From the NCBI GenBank assembly GCA_016722075.1, contig JADKGW010000004.1:1-64000 (forward strand): 64,000 nucleotides of DNA. The letters are read 5' to 3'. The stretch's first letter is position 1; every line of letters begins with the position of its first letter. The stretch comes from Candidatus Kouleothrix ribensis (GTDB lineage Bacteria; Chloroflexota; Chloroflexia; Chloroflexales; Roseiflexaceae). The position numbers were made by a program, and so were the translations under genes. Under the pieces are notes generated by a model. That model had not been told where the DNA came from, ran no database searches, and saw nothing but the letters and a program-made list of their open reading frames with translations. Below, in pieces: positions 51,025-59,138 of the stretch.

Positions 51025-51705
51025 CTATTGCTCTTCAGCGCGAGGGCGTCGGCTGCCCTCAATAAAGCATGCCATATCAATGAGCTTGGCCTTGGGATAG
51101 AGCCGATGGGTTGGCTGCCCAGAGGCAAAATCGATCGTGTGAATCTGGCAGGTATCAAACACAACTTGGTACTCTTGGTAGAAGCGGGCGATGCGTCGAA
51201 GCGAGCCGGCGCTCAATGTCGTCACGCCAAAGCCCTGCTTGAAATAGCTGTCGAAAGCCGGCACATTGCCGAAGATGCCAAGCATAATCTTCGTGACCAG
51301 GGTGATCGTCACCCGCCTGCCCTGCCCGATCGCGCGGACGATCATCCGCTCGCAGTCGTGGATCAGGCTGATAGTGGCGTCGGTGTAGCGATCGACATCA
51401 ATATTCCAGATGGCAGCGGGAAAGGTGGCAAGCTCGCGGATCAGCGGCTCATAGTGCTTGGCGCTCTTCTGGAGAAGAAACGAGGTGGCGCGCAGCATGC
51501 CCCAGCTCGCCAGGTAAAAGCCCAGCTGTAGGCAGCTGGCCTGGATATGCTCAGGGGCGGCCAGCTCACGGACGCGCCCCTGCTCACGAAATGCCTGGAA
51601 ATAGTTGTAGCAGTAGTCGAACGACGCGTAGCGCTCGGTTGGCTGTAGGCCACCGCGCGATCCATCGCCGGCGAGGTAGGTCGCAATGTTGCGGCGGATA
51701 TCCAT
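51025..51705 (-). CDS. Conserved-looking hypothetical protein following DGR target 3
   Basis: 226 residues, soluble, helical. Distinctive stretches: FDYCYNYFQAFREQGRVREL, ASCLQLGFYLASWGMLRATS, FLLQKSAKHYEPLIREL and RRIARFYQEYQVVFDTCQIH. It looks like a compact single domain with several conserved aromatic residues and Cys, but I do not know its function. AGAGGG precedes the ATG. It lies right after receptor 3 and element C, in the same orientation, as the partner protein does after receptor 1, so it may be an effector of receptor 3. Confidence 0.6.
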   Translation of the reverse strand: MDIRRNIATYLAGDGSRGGLQPTERYASFDYCYNYFQAFREQGRVRELAAPEHIQASCLQLGFYLASWGMLRATSFLLQKSAKHYEPLIRELATFPAAIWNIDVDRYTDATISLIHDCERMIVRAIGQGRRVTITLVTKIMLGIFGNVPAFDSYFKQGFGVTTLSAGSLRRIARFYQEYQVVFDTCQIHTIDFASGQPTHRLYPKAKLIDMACFIEGSRRPRAEEQ

Positions 51706-51789
51706 ACACCCTCTGCCGAGTCACCCTTTGGCGCTGAATGCTGATGCATGGTATACCGCCGCTCCAATGGAGGGCGATGCGCGTCCACG

Positions 51790-51942
51790 CTGCGCGCGGC
51801 TGGGGCGGCGCTGCGCCCGCCCCAGACCCCACCCGCCGCAGTCTGCGCCGAAAACGCTTGACACTTCCTGAGCGCCAGAAGAATTCAGGAATGCAGCAAA
51901 CAGGATTCAGAAGCCAGAAAACAGCACATTAGTGCGAGCGAG
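51790..51942 (-). repeat. Conserved DGR target 3' element, copy C
   Basis: Same element as copies A and B, from the VR3 boundary past the stop of target 3. Hairpin: CTGGGGCGG (51800-51808) pairs with CCGCCCCAG (51817-51825). The central A-T pair of copies A and B is replaced by C-G, a compensatory change. No T run here. Confidence 0.85.
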
Positions 51943-54900
51943 GGGCCACCACTAACCGAAAACCGTAGCCGTCGTACCCGCCGCTCGGGTAGTCCCAGCT
52001 CCGCGCCCCGCAGCGAACACGATCTCGTGTACTATTCCAACCTCCCCCGCGCAACACCTGCCAATCCTTCTCTGTAAAGGCTTTCTCCGCACCCGGATAC
52101 GCCTGCCACACGCTCGCCGTCCACTCCCACACATTGCCGGCCATGTCGAGCGCGCCGCATGGGGCCGCGCCAGCCGGGTAGCAGCCGATCGGCACTGTGT
52201 ATTGGGCACCACGTGTCTCCCGGTCTTCCGCCGTCGCCGCATGATCCGCGATCCACTCTGGCCCCCATGGGTAACGCCGGCTATCCCCGCCACGCGCTGC
52301 CGACTCCCACTCATGCTCGCTCGGCAGGCGTACCTCAACATCAAGCCACTGGCACAGCCAGGCGCAGAAGTCGTTGCACATATCCCAGCTCACGCCAACC
52401 ACCGGCTGATTGGGTATATTCAGGTTTGTGTCGTTGGCAGCGTACGAAGCCTTTCCACCACCATCACCCACCCACAACTGCCACTGGTCGTTGGTGACCG
52501 GGTAGCGCGCGATCCAGAACGGCGCATCGAAGGTGACCTGGTGCTGCGGCTTTTCATCAGCCTTGGCATCGGGATCGTCATCAGCGCTACCAATTGTGTA
52601 GGTGCCTGCCTCAACCCGACAGAAGTAGCCGCTGATATCACCGCGTTCTATCTTTGCTAGCTCGCGTCGCCACTCGTCGAGCGTCACTGGCACGCGCGGG
52701 TCGCCCAGCGCGCCCAGCAGGAAGCCCGCACGCACCCGCTCGGCCACCGGCAGCGGCTGGGCCTGGTCGGCCAACAGCGCCACTAGGCCGGCGCGCAGCT
52801 CGCGCTGGAGACGCTCGACCTTGATCGCCGGGCGCGTGCGCAGCACATCCCAATCGCGGTCAGCACCGATCTCCGCCGCCAGGATCAGGTCGCGATACCA
52901 GCGCGCATCCGGCTTGCGCACATTTGCCTCCTCGCGGTCGATCAGGTCAGCAAGCAGCGCGTTGAGATCGCCGGGGCGCAGCAGCCCGGCCCCCAACATA
53001 ATCGGCTCGCGCCAGCGGTCGTCGGCGCGGTGCTGGAGCAGCAGCCCGGCCGGGTCGTCGCTCTGCACCGCCAGGTAGCGCCCGGCCCCATGCTCCTGCA
53101 AGGTCAGGTGCGCAAACACATAGGTGTCGCGGCCATCGGCCGCCAGCAGCCCGCTGCGCTGTTCGAAGTAGTCGAGGCAGCGCAGCGCTGCCTCGCCGGG
53201 CGATGGCACTCGCGCAGCCTTGAAGAAGTCGATCAGCGCGATCGTCAGCGCGCCGCGCCCGATCCGCCCGCGCCCATCCGCCGAACTGGCGTCGCGATGC
53301 GCCTCGTAGCACAGCCGGTCGAGCAGTGGCAGGAAATCGCGGCTCTCCCAGCCCGGCATGCCCACCGCCTCGGCCAGGCTCTCGCCGCCGTGGGCCTTAA
53401 CTTTATCCCACTGGCCCAGCAGCAGATCGAGCACGCGCTCATAGAGCAGCGGGCGGTCGCGCGGCAGCTCACCCTGGTTGAACAGCACGAGTGCCATCAG
53501 CGTCAGCAGCAGCGGATTTTCGGCCATGGTGCGCAGCCGGCTGCGCTGCGGGTCGGTAATCGCCTCGATCAGCTTCTGCCCGACCGCGCTGGCCTGGTCG
53601 CCATTCAACTGGCCATGCGCCACCAGCTCGCCATACCAGGCTGGCACAAAGTGGCGGATCTGACCGAGCGTGAAGGGTGCGATCGTCTCAACGGGCCAGC
53701 CCAGCTCGGCGCGCAACGCCTCGTCGAATGCGCGCGTGCGGCAGGTCAGGGCGATGCGCGCCCTCGGATAGAGCTGGGCAAACTCGCGCACCACCCGCAG
53801 CACCGTTCGCCGATCGGTGTGACGGCCAGGTGCTGCTTCGATTGGCACCTCATCCAGGCCATCGAGCAGCAGCAACGCGCCGTCGCTATGTAGCACCTGC
53901 TCGACCAGCGCCTCGGCCTCGCGCACATTGTACGATTTAATCAGCTCTGTGCTCAACGCAGCGACCACGCTACTCGGCTGCGCGCCGTATGTGGCGATGT
54001 GATTCGCCAACGTGCGCAGCGGCAGCAGCAGCGGCAATGCGTGCGCATCGTCGGGCCAGCCAAGCAGTGCCGGCGCGCCGACTTGATCAAGCCCGCGTTG
54101 CCCCAGCGCCCAGGCCATGTGGCGCAGAAAGGTCGACTTGCCGCTGCCAGGGTCGCCGAGTAAAACCAACGTCTGGTGATTGTGGACGCTTTCAGTGACC
54201 AGTTGGGCGCGAGCCAATTGTTCACCAATTACAGCATACGACGGAGATGATTGTCGGATCACTTCGATGTGCAACAATGCCTGCGGCGGAAGCGCAGTAT
54301 CGGGATGGTATTCCGGTTTGAAGGACTTGCTCATATCGCCATCGACAAAATACTGCCGATGCTCTTCGTATTCTCCTATAAAGATCGTTTGCAGCGATGT
54401 CGTCGCCAGCATCACATACACCTGTGGCAGCGCCATGCCCTCGCCCTGATCGAGCCGCTGCTCGATGCCGCGCAGCGGTAGGCGGTAGAGCTTGTTCGCC
54501 AGCGCGTCGAGGTACCATACGAGCCGCCGCCGCTCGTCCTCCTGCGGCGTGCGGCCATAAACGATGGTGCCCAGGTTTATACCGACGGCCACACCCTCGA
54601 TGCGCCCCTGGTTATCGACCTGGCCGCGCGTCTGGCTACCCACCGCCACATCGCCGACTAAGCTGATCGTATTCCCTACCCCAATGTTCACCCCGCCGCC
54701 CTGCTGCTGGGTGATCGTCGCGTCGGCGAACGGCCCGCCGGGTGCAAGCCGGCGTAGCTCGTCGCGCAGTTGGGCCAGCACCTCAGCTTGTCCGGCCTGC
54801 TGCAAGGCCTGCTCCGCCAGCTGGAACACCTCGGTCTGCTGCGCAATCGCCTGGTATGCCGGCGCCTGCTCGGGGCGCTGCGCCTCCGCTGCGGCCACCG

Positions 54901-55162
54901 CGATCGGAGCCTCGTCGTACGCGCGCTGGGCCAGGTTGGCCAGCAGGTTCGCGCCCAGCCCGCCCAGCACCCCAATCACCGCCCCGATCGTCCCAGCTGG
55001 GTCGGCGGCGTAGGCGGCGACCACCGGCAGGATCGTGCTGCCGAGCAGGAAGCCATAGACCGTCTCGACGCCGGCGAGGCCGAGCGCGCCGCGCGGGTCG
55101 CGCGCGAAGTCGCCGACGCTCCGGCGCACCTCGGCGCGCCAGGCTTCCAGATCGAAGGCCAT
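51929..55162 (-). CDS. DGR target 3 (remote): membrane-anchored NACHT STAND ATPase with FGE-like sensor
   Basis: 1,077 residues. Two N-terminal hydrophobic segments (about 30-52 and 57-78), a coiled coil, the shared motif GVAVGINLGTIVYG (190-203), Walker A LLGDPGSGKST (334-344), Walker B LLLLDGLDEVP (430-440), IALTCRTRAFDE, helical repeats to about 845, then an FGE-like domain (FWIARYPVTNDQWQLW, RLPSEHEWESAA, MAGNVWEWT, RGGGWNSTRDRVRCGAR). VR3 encodes residues 1050-1074 (SWDYPSGGYDGYG in the variable part). Unlike targets 1 and 2 it is membrane-tethered and lies 30 kb from the RT. GGAGGGGG precedes the ATG; a tyrosine recombinase gene ends 11 bp upstream. Confidence 0.9.
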   Translation of the reverse strand: MAFDLEAWRAEVRRSVGDFARDPRGALGLAGVETVYGFLLGSTILPVVAAYAADPAGTIGAVIGVLGGLGANLLANLAQRAYDEAPIAVAAAEAQRPEQAPAYQAIAQQTEVFQLAEQALQQAGQAEVLAQLRDELRRLAPGGPFADATITQQQGGGVNIGVGNTISLVGDVAVGSQTRGQVDNQGRIEGVAVGINLGTIVYGRTPQEDERRRLVWYLDALANKLYRLPLRGIEQRLDQGEGMALPQVYVMLATTSLQTIFIGEYEEHRQYFVDGDMSKSFKPEYHPDTALPPQALLHIEVIRQSSPSYAVIGEQLARAQLVTESVHNHQTLVLLGDPGSGKSTFLRHMAWALGQRGLDQVGAPALLGWPDDAHALPLLLPLRTLANHIATYGAQPSSVVAALSTELIKSYNVREAEALVEQVLHSDGALLLLDGLDEVPIEAAPGRHTDRRTVLRVVREFAQLYPRARIALTCRTRAFDEALRAELGWPVETIAPFTLGQIRHFVPAWYGELVAHGQLNGDQASAVGQKLIEAITDPQRSRLRTMAENPLLLTLMALVLFNQGELPRDRPLLYERVLDLLLGQWDKVKAHGGESLAEAVGMPGWESRDFLPLLDRLCYEAHRDASSADGRGRIGRGALTIALIDFFKAARVPSPGEAALRCLDYFEQRSGLLAADGRDTYVFAHLTLQEHGAGRYLAVQSDDPAGLLLQHRADDRWREPIMLGAGLLRPGDLNALLADLIDREEANVRKPDARWYRDLILAAEIGADRDWDVLRTRPAIKVERLQRELRAGLVALLADQAQPLPVAERVRAGFLLGALGDPRVPVTLDEWRRELAKIERGDISGYFCRVEAGTYTIGSADDDPDAKADEKPQHQVTFDAPFWIARYPVTNDQWQLWVGDGGGKASYAANDTNLNIPNQPVVGVSWDMCNDFCAWLCQWLDVEVRLPSEHEWESAARGGDSRRYPWGPEWIADHAATAEDRETRGAQYTVPIGCYPAGAAPCGALDMAGNVWEWTASVWQAYPGAEKAFTEKDWQVLRGGGWNSTRDRVRCGARSWDYPSGGYDGYGFRLVVAPRSH
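51943..52015 (-). repeat. DGR variable repeat VR3 (remote)
   Basis: 73 bp aligned without gaps to the TR at 20248-20320. Of 15 mismatches, 14 are at template adenines (9 A-to-G, 5 A-to-T on the coding strand) and one is a G/C exchange at the 3' edge, outside the variable core. Confidence 0.93.
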
Positions 55163-55173
55163 AGCCCCCTCCT

Positions 55174-56178
55174 CTACAGCCCCAGCAAGCTCACCACATT
55201 ATCCCGAAACAGCGACCCCTCGCGGATGTAGATCTCGAGCATCCGATCGGTCTTATGCCCGGTCTGCCTGCGGATAGTATAGGTCGGAGCGCCCGCGCCG
55301 GCTGCGGCGGTGGCCAGCCCCGCGCGCAGCGAATGCCCGCTGTACAGGTCGGAGTCAAACCCCGCTGCCGCCACACTGCGCTTGACGATCACCGCGATAT
55401 CGGAGCCGTTCAGCCGCTTGCTGCGCACTGTGCCGTGCCGGTCGATCGGCCGAAACAGCGGCCCCTCCTTGATACCGGCTGCCTTGAGCCAGGCCTGTGC
55501 CGCGCGCACCGGGCAGGTGGGGGCGTTCGCGCCCAGCGGGATGCCCTTTAGGATGCCCTCGCCCTCCTGGTCGGTCTTCGATCGGCGCAGCGTCAGGATC
55601 AGACCCTCGGGCACAACCTGCAGGTCGCTCACGTCGAGCCCGACGAGCTCGGAGCGCCTGAGCGCTCCGCAGAAGCCGATCAGCAGCAGCGCCCGGTCGC
55701 GCATGCCGAGCAGCGTCTCCGGCAGCGCGGCCAGCGCCTGGCGCAGCACCGTCACGCCGATCGGCGCAACGCGGCGCTGGGCAGCGCGGCGCTTGCGGCG
55801 GATGCCCTTGAGCACCGTGCGCACCCACTCGTCTTTACTAGGCGAAGGGTGGCCGGCCAGCTCGTGGGCGCGCGCGATCGCCACCAGGCGGCGCTCGAGT
55901 GTGGCCACGGCTAACGGCGGGTGGTCGGCGTCGCCATCCGCGCAGGCGGCCAGGTAGTTGGCAACAGTGGCGGGCTGAGCGGGCAGGTGTGCGCATCCCT
56001 GCTGCTCGCACCATGCGGTGAAGGCGGTCCAATCGGCGCGGTAGGCGCGGCGCGTGTTCGGCGCGCTCGCGGATGCGGCGTAGTGCTGTGACGGCATGCT
56101 CGGGTGTTGGTAGGGCGCGAGCGCACCGGCGTCCGGCGCCGGTGGCTCGATGCGCTGTAATTCGGTCATGGAATTCAC
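55174..56178 (-). CDS. Tyrosine recombinase / integrase
   Basis: 334 residues. The N-terminal SAM-like domain (NTRRAYRADWTAFTAWCEQQ) binds the core site. The catalytic domain has the full set: Arg174/175 in GALRRSELVG, Lys201 in RRSKTDQEG, HSLR (His282, Arg285), TGHKT (His308) and Tyr317 in MLEIYIRE. Start at GTG 56178 or ATG 56169. It lies 11 bp before receptor 3 and appears co-transcribed with it, which is unusual for an integrase. A perfect inverted repeat upstream may be its binding site. Confidence 0.92.
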   Translation of the reverse strand: MNSMTELQRIEPPAPDAGALAPYQHPSMPSQHYAASASAPNTRRAYRADWTAFTAWCEQQGCAHLPAQPATVANYLAACADGDADHPPLAVATLERRLVAIARAHELAGHPSPSKDEWVRTVLKGIRRKRRAAQRRVAPIGVTVLRQALAALPETLLGMRDRALLLIGFCGALRRSELVGLDVSDLQVVPEGLILTLRRSKTDQEGEGILKGIPLGANAPTCPVRAAQAWLKAAGIKEGPLFRPIDRHGTVRSKRLNGSDIAVIVKRSVAAAGFDSDLYSGHSLRAGLATAAAGAGAPTYTIRRQTGHKTDRMLEIYIREGSLFRDNVVSLLGL

Positions 56179-56206
56179 CGTTTTTCAGAGCGATTTGCAA
56201 CGGATT

Positions 56207-56241
56207 CTAACCGGCGATAAGCGCACCTTATCGCCGGTTAG
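56207..56241. repeat. Perfect 15-bp inverted repeat upstream of the recombinase gene
   Basis: CTAACCGGCGATAAG (56207-56221) and CTTATCGCCGGTTAG (56227-56241) with a 5-bp centre CGCAC. It lies 29 bp from the recombinase start. The arm length and short spacer fit a recombinase core site or a repressor operator. Confidence 0.65.
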
Positions 56242-56279
56242 CCCAGAGTATAGCACAGATTTTCGGGGGATATTGATAA

Positions 56280-57014
56280 TCAGGGCACGCCCGTGCTGGT
56301 CGGCCGGCGCGTTTCGGTTGGCTTGGGCGTCCTGCTCAGCTCAGGTGTATTTGGTCGCTTCGGCGTACTGGTCGGCTTTGGTCTGGATGTAGACACGGAC
56401 GTGGCGGTCGGGGTCGGCAGCACCGGCGTGGCGGTCGGCGGCACCGGCGTTTGTCTCAATGCTGTTATTGTCAAAATAACTTTTACTGTCGCTGTTTGAG
56501 CGACCCGCGTAGCTTTTTCATTTTCTTCGCCCTTCTCTGTGGCCCGTATTGATTGCTCTGTCTGCTCAATTGCTTCAATAGTAGCGCGTTGAGATCTTAT
56601 CGTCGCTACCTGTACTACAAAGCCAAGTAATAGAGAAATAAAGCCTACTCCAAACAAAGTCACTACCAATAAAACGATTCTTGAAACCACCGTTGATATT
56701 GAGAAAATGGGAATTCCAAAAAAACGATATACTTTTGTTTCTTGTACTATTACTTTATTCAACTTATATTCTAACGAATCTAAGTCATATCCAAAATCAC
56801 GCATTACCTTTCGGGATTCAATGTAATTATGTAGGCTATTCTGATTGATAATTTTCTCAAAACGTTCAATATTATCACGTGTCTCATCTATCTCAACGAG
56901 AATAGGCGCCGGGCAATACGAACCCAATGCCGCAGCTTGCACCTCAAGTTTCTGCAAGCGCATTCGATTAACTGCAACAAGCTCACGAATATGTTCGATA
57001 TCTTCTTGATTCAT
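56280..57014 (-). CDS. Membrane protein with N-terminal effector-associated-like helices and Pro/Thr tail
   Basis: 244 residues. The N-terminal 60 (IRELVAVNRMRLQKLEVQAA, ILVEIDETRDNIERFEKII) match a short helical unit often seen at the N-termini of STAND-system proteins. A membrane segment follows (about 100-137, two closely spaced helices), then a coiled section and a disordered tail rich in Pro, Thr and Ser (VPPTATPVLPTPTATS). The 5' part of the gene is AT-rich. It may be an adaptor that holds a conflict-system partner at the membrane. No effector domain is visible. The ribosome site is weak. Confidence 0.55.
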   Translation of the reverse strand: MNQEDIEHIRELVAVNRMRLQKLEVQAAALGSYCPAPILVEIDETRDNIERFEKIINQNSLHNYIESRKVMRDFGYDLDSLEYKLNKVIVQETKVYRFFGIPIFSISTVVSRIVLLVVTLFGVGFISLLLGFVVQVATIRSQRATIEAIEQTEQSIRATEKGEENEKATRVAQTATVKVILTITALRQTPVPPTATPVLPTPTATSVSTSRPKPTSTPKRPNTPELSRTPKPTETRRPTSTGVP

Positions 57015-57235
57015 TGGAGCATACTTTCATATAATCACAAATCCCCTAAATTATTCGTACTACCAAGCTACATTGCCAAGTAGTTTGACACTTTATCCTC
57101 CCAGCTAAGTGTTTGCACGCCTACACAGCTTAGGGAGCACCAATCTGCGTAATCTTAATACTCGCTGGAATTAGGAAGCAACTCTACTGGGTGAGTATAG
57201 TGTATCACAGCTCAGCCAGGATCTATCAAACAAAA

Positions 57236-57277
57236 AACAATCACGATTTATGCTATACTAGCAAAATCGTGATTGTT
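57236..57277. promoter_or_regulatory. Inverted repeat upstream of the Fic gene, possible operator/promoter
   Basis: AACAATCACGATTT (57236-57249) pairs perfectly with AAATCGTGATTGTT (57264-57277). The 14-bp centre contains a TATACT -10-like box. It ends 12 bp before the Fic ATG. The core ATCACGATTT also bounds the direct repeats at 40929-41189. Confidence 0.6.
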
Positions 57278-57289
57278 TTTGAGACTGCC

Positions 57290-58267
57290 ATGCCACCCGA
57301 TATTCACATGGATCCCCGCCTGGAACGCCGCCTCGCCGAGAAGAAGGCCGCGCTCGACCTGCAGCGCCCACTGTCGCCGGCGATCGTGAGCAAGCTCTAC
57401 GATGATCTGCGTGTGCGCCTGACGTATCACTCCAACGCGATCGAGGGCAACACGCTCGACCTGAGCGAGACCCAGCTAGTGGTCGATCATGGTGTGACGA
57501 TCGGCGGCCACACGATGCGCGAGCATCTGGAGGCGGTACATCACGCCGATGCCTACGCGCTGCTGCTCGACCTGGCGCGCGCCGAGGCGCCGCTCGACGA
57601 GGCGGCACTCCAGGCACTGCATGCGCTCGCGCTGCGCGAGCTGGTCGATGCGCCAGGTGAGTATCGCCGCGCCGCCGTGTTCATTAGCGGCTCGGAGCAC
57701 CGCCCTCCGCACCACACGCTTGTGCCACAGCTCATGCGCGAGCTGGTCAAGTGGATTGTGACTGAGGGGCAAGCGTATACGCCAATTATACGTGCGGCGC
57801 TGACGCACCAGATGTTCCTGGCTATTCACCCGTTTCCCGATGGCAACGGCCGCACCGCCCGGCTGCTGCTGAACCTGCAGCTGATGCGCGACGGCTACCC
57901 AATCGTGCTTCTGTTGGCGAGCCAGCGGCTGGGGTATATTCGCGCGCTCGGGCAGGCAGATCGTGGGCAGTACGGGGCACTCGTGAACTTGATCGGCCGG
58001 GCGGTCGAAACCGGACTCGACATGTTTCTGGAAGCCTGCGCGGCAGTGCCTGACGAGCAGCTGCGCTCTCTGCCTGAGGTCGCTGAGGAGTGCGCAATCA
58101 CGGCCGACTACCTGGGCTGGCTGCTACGCGCCGGGCGCATCGCCGGGCAAAAGCGGCGGGGGCGCTGGTACACCAGCGTGGCGGCAGTACGCCGCTACCA
58201 GCAAGAGGTCGCTGAGCGCGCGGTGCCGGTGGGCCGGCCCCGAAAAGGGCGCTCGGCGGGTGAGTAG
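57290..58267 (+). CDS. Fic-domain protein (AMPylator type, self-inhibited)
   Basis: 325 residues from the ATG at 57290. The Fic active site HPFPDGNGRTAR is at 180-191, with all residues for transfer of AMP to a target hydroxyl. The inhibitory helix SNAIEGN (48-54) lies N-terminal, marking a class II Fic protein that restrains itself through the Glu. The C-terminal 60 residues (EECAITADYLGWLLRAGRIA) form a winged or excisionase-like helix-turn-helix, so it may bind DNA and autoregulate through the inverted repeat just upstream. The frame continues to 57191 through that repeat without a better start. Confidence 0.9.
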   Translation: MPPDIHMDPRLERRLAEKKAALDLQRPLSPAIVSKLYDDLRVRLTYHSNAIEGNTLDLSETQLVVDHGVTIGGHTMREHLEAVHHADAYALLLDLARAEAPLDEAALQALHALALRELVDAPGEYRRAAVFISGSEHRPPHHTLVPQLMRELVKWIVTEGQAYTPIIRAALTHQMFLAIHPFPDGNGRTARLLLNLQLMRDGYPIVLLLASQRLGYIRALGQADRGQYGALVNLIGRAVETGLDMFLEACAAVPDEQLRSLPEVAEECAITADYLGWLLRAGRIAGQKRRGRWYTSVAAVRRYQQEVAERAVPVGRPRKGRSAGE

Positions 58268-58275
58268 GCTGGGCA

Positions 58276-59061
58276 TCAGGCTTTCTGCTGCGTATGGAGC
58301 ATCCACACCAGTGCGAAACCTGTGATGCAACCGTAGACGGCAGCGGACACGGTAACAGGCAGGATCAGGCTGGCGGTCGCCAGATCGTAGTACCGTGGCT
58401 GATCTTGCGCAGGCACAAAGATCAACGTATTTGCTAGGCCGCCGCCGATGGCACTCACCAGCAACCAGCGCCATAGGCCAATCGTCGCGCTAATGCGGCG
58501 CAGATCGAGCCACTGCACAAACGCGACTACGACGCCACCAATTGCGCCAGCGGACGCGCCCTTTGCGGTAACCAAAACCGTAACGACCATGGCAGGGGTA
58601 GTCGTAAATAACCAAAGTGGAAATAGGAAACTAGCCTGATCACCCAGCCGGCGGCGCAGCACGCGCTGCTGAAGCCAGCCCGACAGCAGCCCGATCGTGA
58701 GCCAGCCGCCGATCGTGGCTACTACCCACTCCAGCAGCATACCCCACTCGCTGAGCTGCAGACCGAGCAGCGGATACTCTACCGGCTCAGGCGGTAGCGG
58801 GTCGGGTGCTACATGTAAACCTGGTGGCTCGATGGCCTCAAAATCACCATCATTTGGGTGATTCTCAACCTTAACCCCAAGCCGCCTTAGCTCCTTCTTA
58901 AGACCGCGAATCTCCTTCTGGGCATCCTCTATGTCAAGAACAACACTTGGGTTAACGTACGTTTCTCCTGCTCTACCCCGCTGTCGAATCAATACTCCCA
59001 CACGCCGCCGGATTTCAGCAAGTTGAGCAAGCAGCTCGATCTTGACGTTCGCCTGTCGCAT
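58276..59061 (-). CDS. Polytopic membrane protein with N-terminal effector-associated-like segment
   Basis: 261 residues. The first 80 are helical (IKIELLAQ-type start; NPSVVLDIEDAQKEIRGLKK, LRRLGVKVENHPNDGD) and resemble the C-terminal segment of the DGR partner protein at 25053-25538. From about 105 there are four to five membrane helices. It may be a membrane effector or anchor in a STAND-type pathway. It is convergent with the Fic gene, 8 bp between stops. Only a weak ribosome site precedes the ATG. Confidence 0.55.
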   Translation of the reverse strand: MRQANVKIELLAQLAEIRRRVGVLIRQRGRAGETYVNPSVVLDIEDAQKEIRGLKKELRRLGVKVENHPNDGDFEAIEPPGLHVAPDPLPPEPVEYPLLGLQLSEWGMLLEWVVATIGGWLTIGLLSGWLQQRVLRRRLGDQASFLFPLWLFTTTPAMVVTVLVTAKGASAGAIGGVVVAFVQWLDLRRISATIGLWRWLLVSAIGGGLANTLIFVPAQDQPRYYDLATASLILPVTVSAAVYGCITGFALVWMLHTQQKA

Positions 59062-59138
59062 GCAGACAACCTACACTTCTACTATCGACGGTTGGTGGAT
59101 TACTAGAGTGTATCATAGATTGTGTACTGCAAGCGAAT

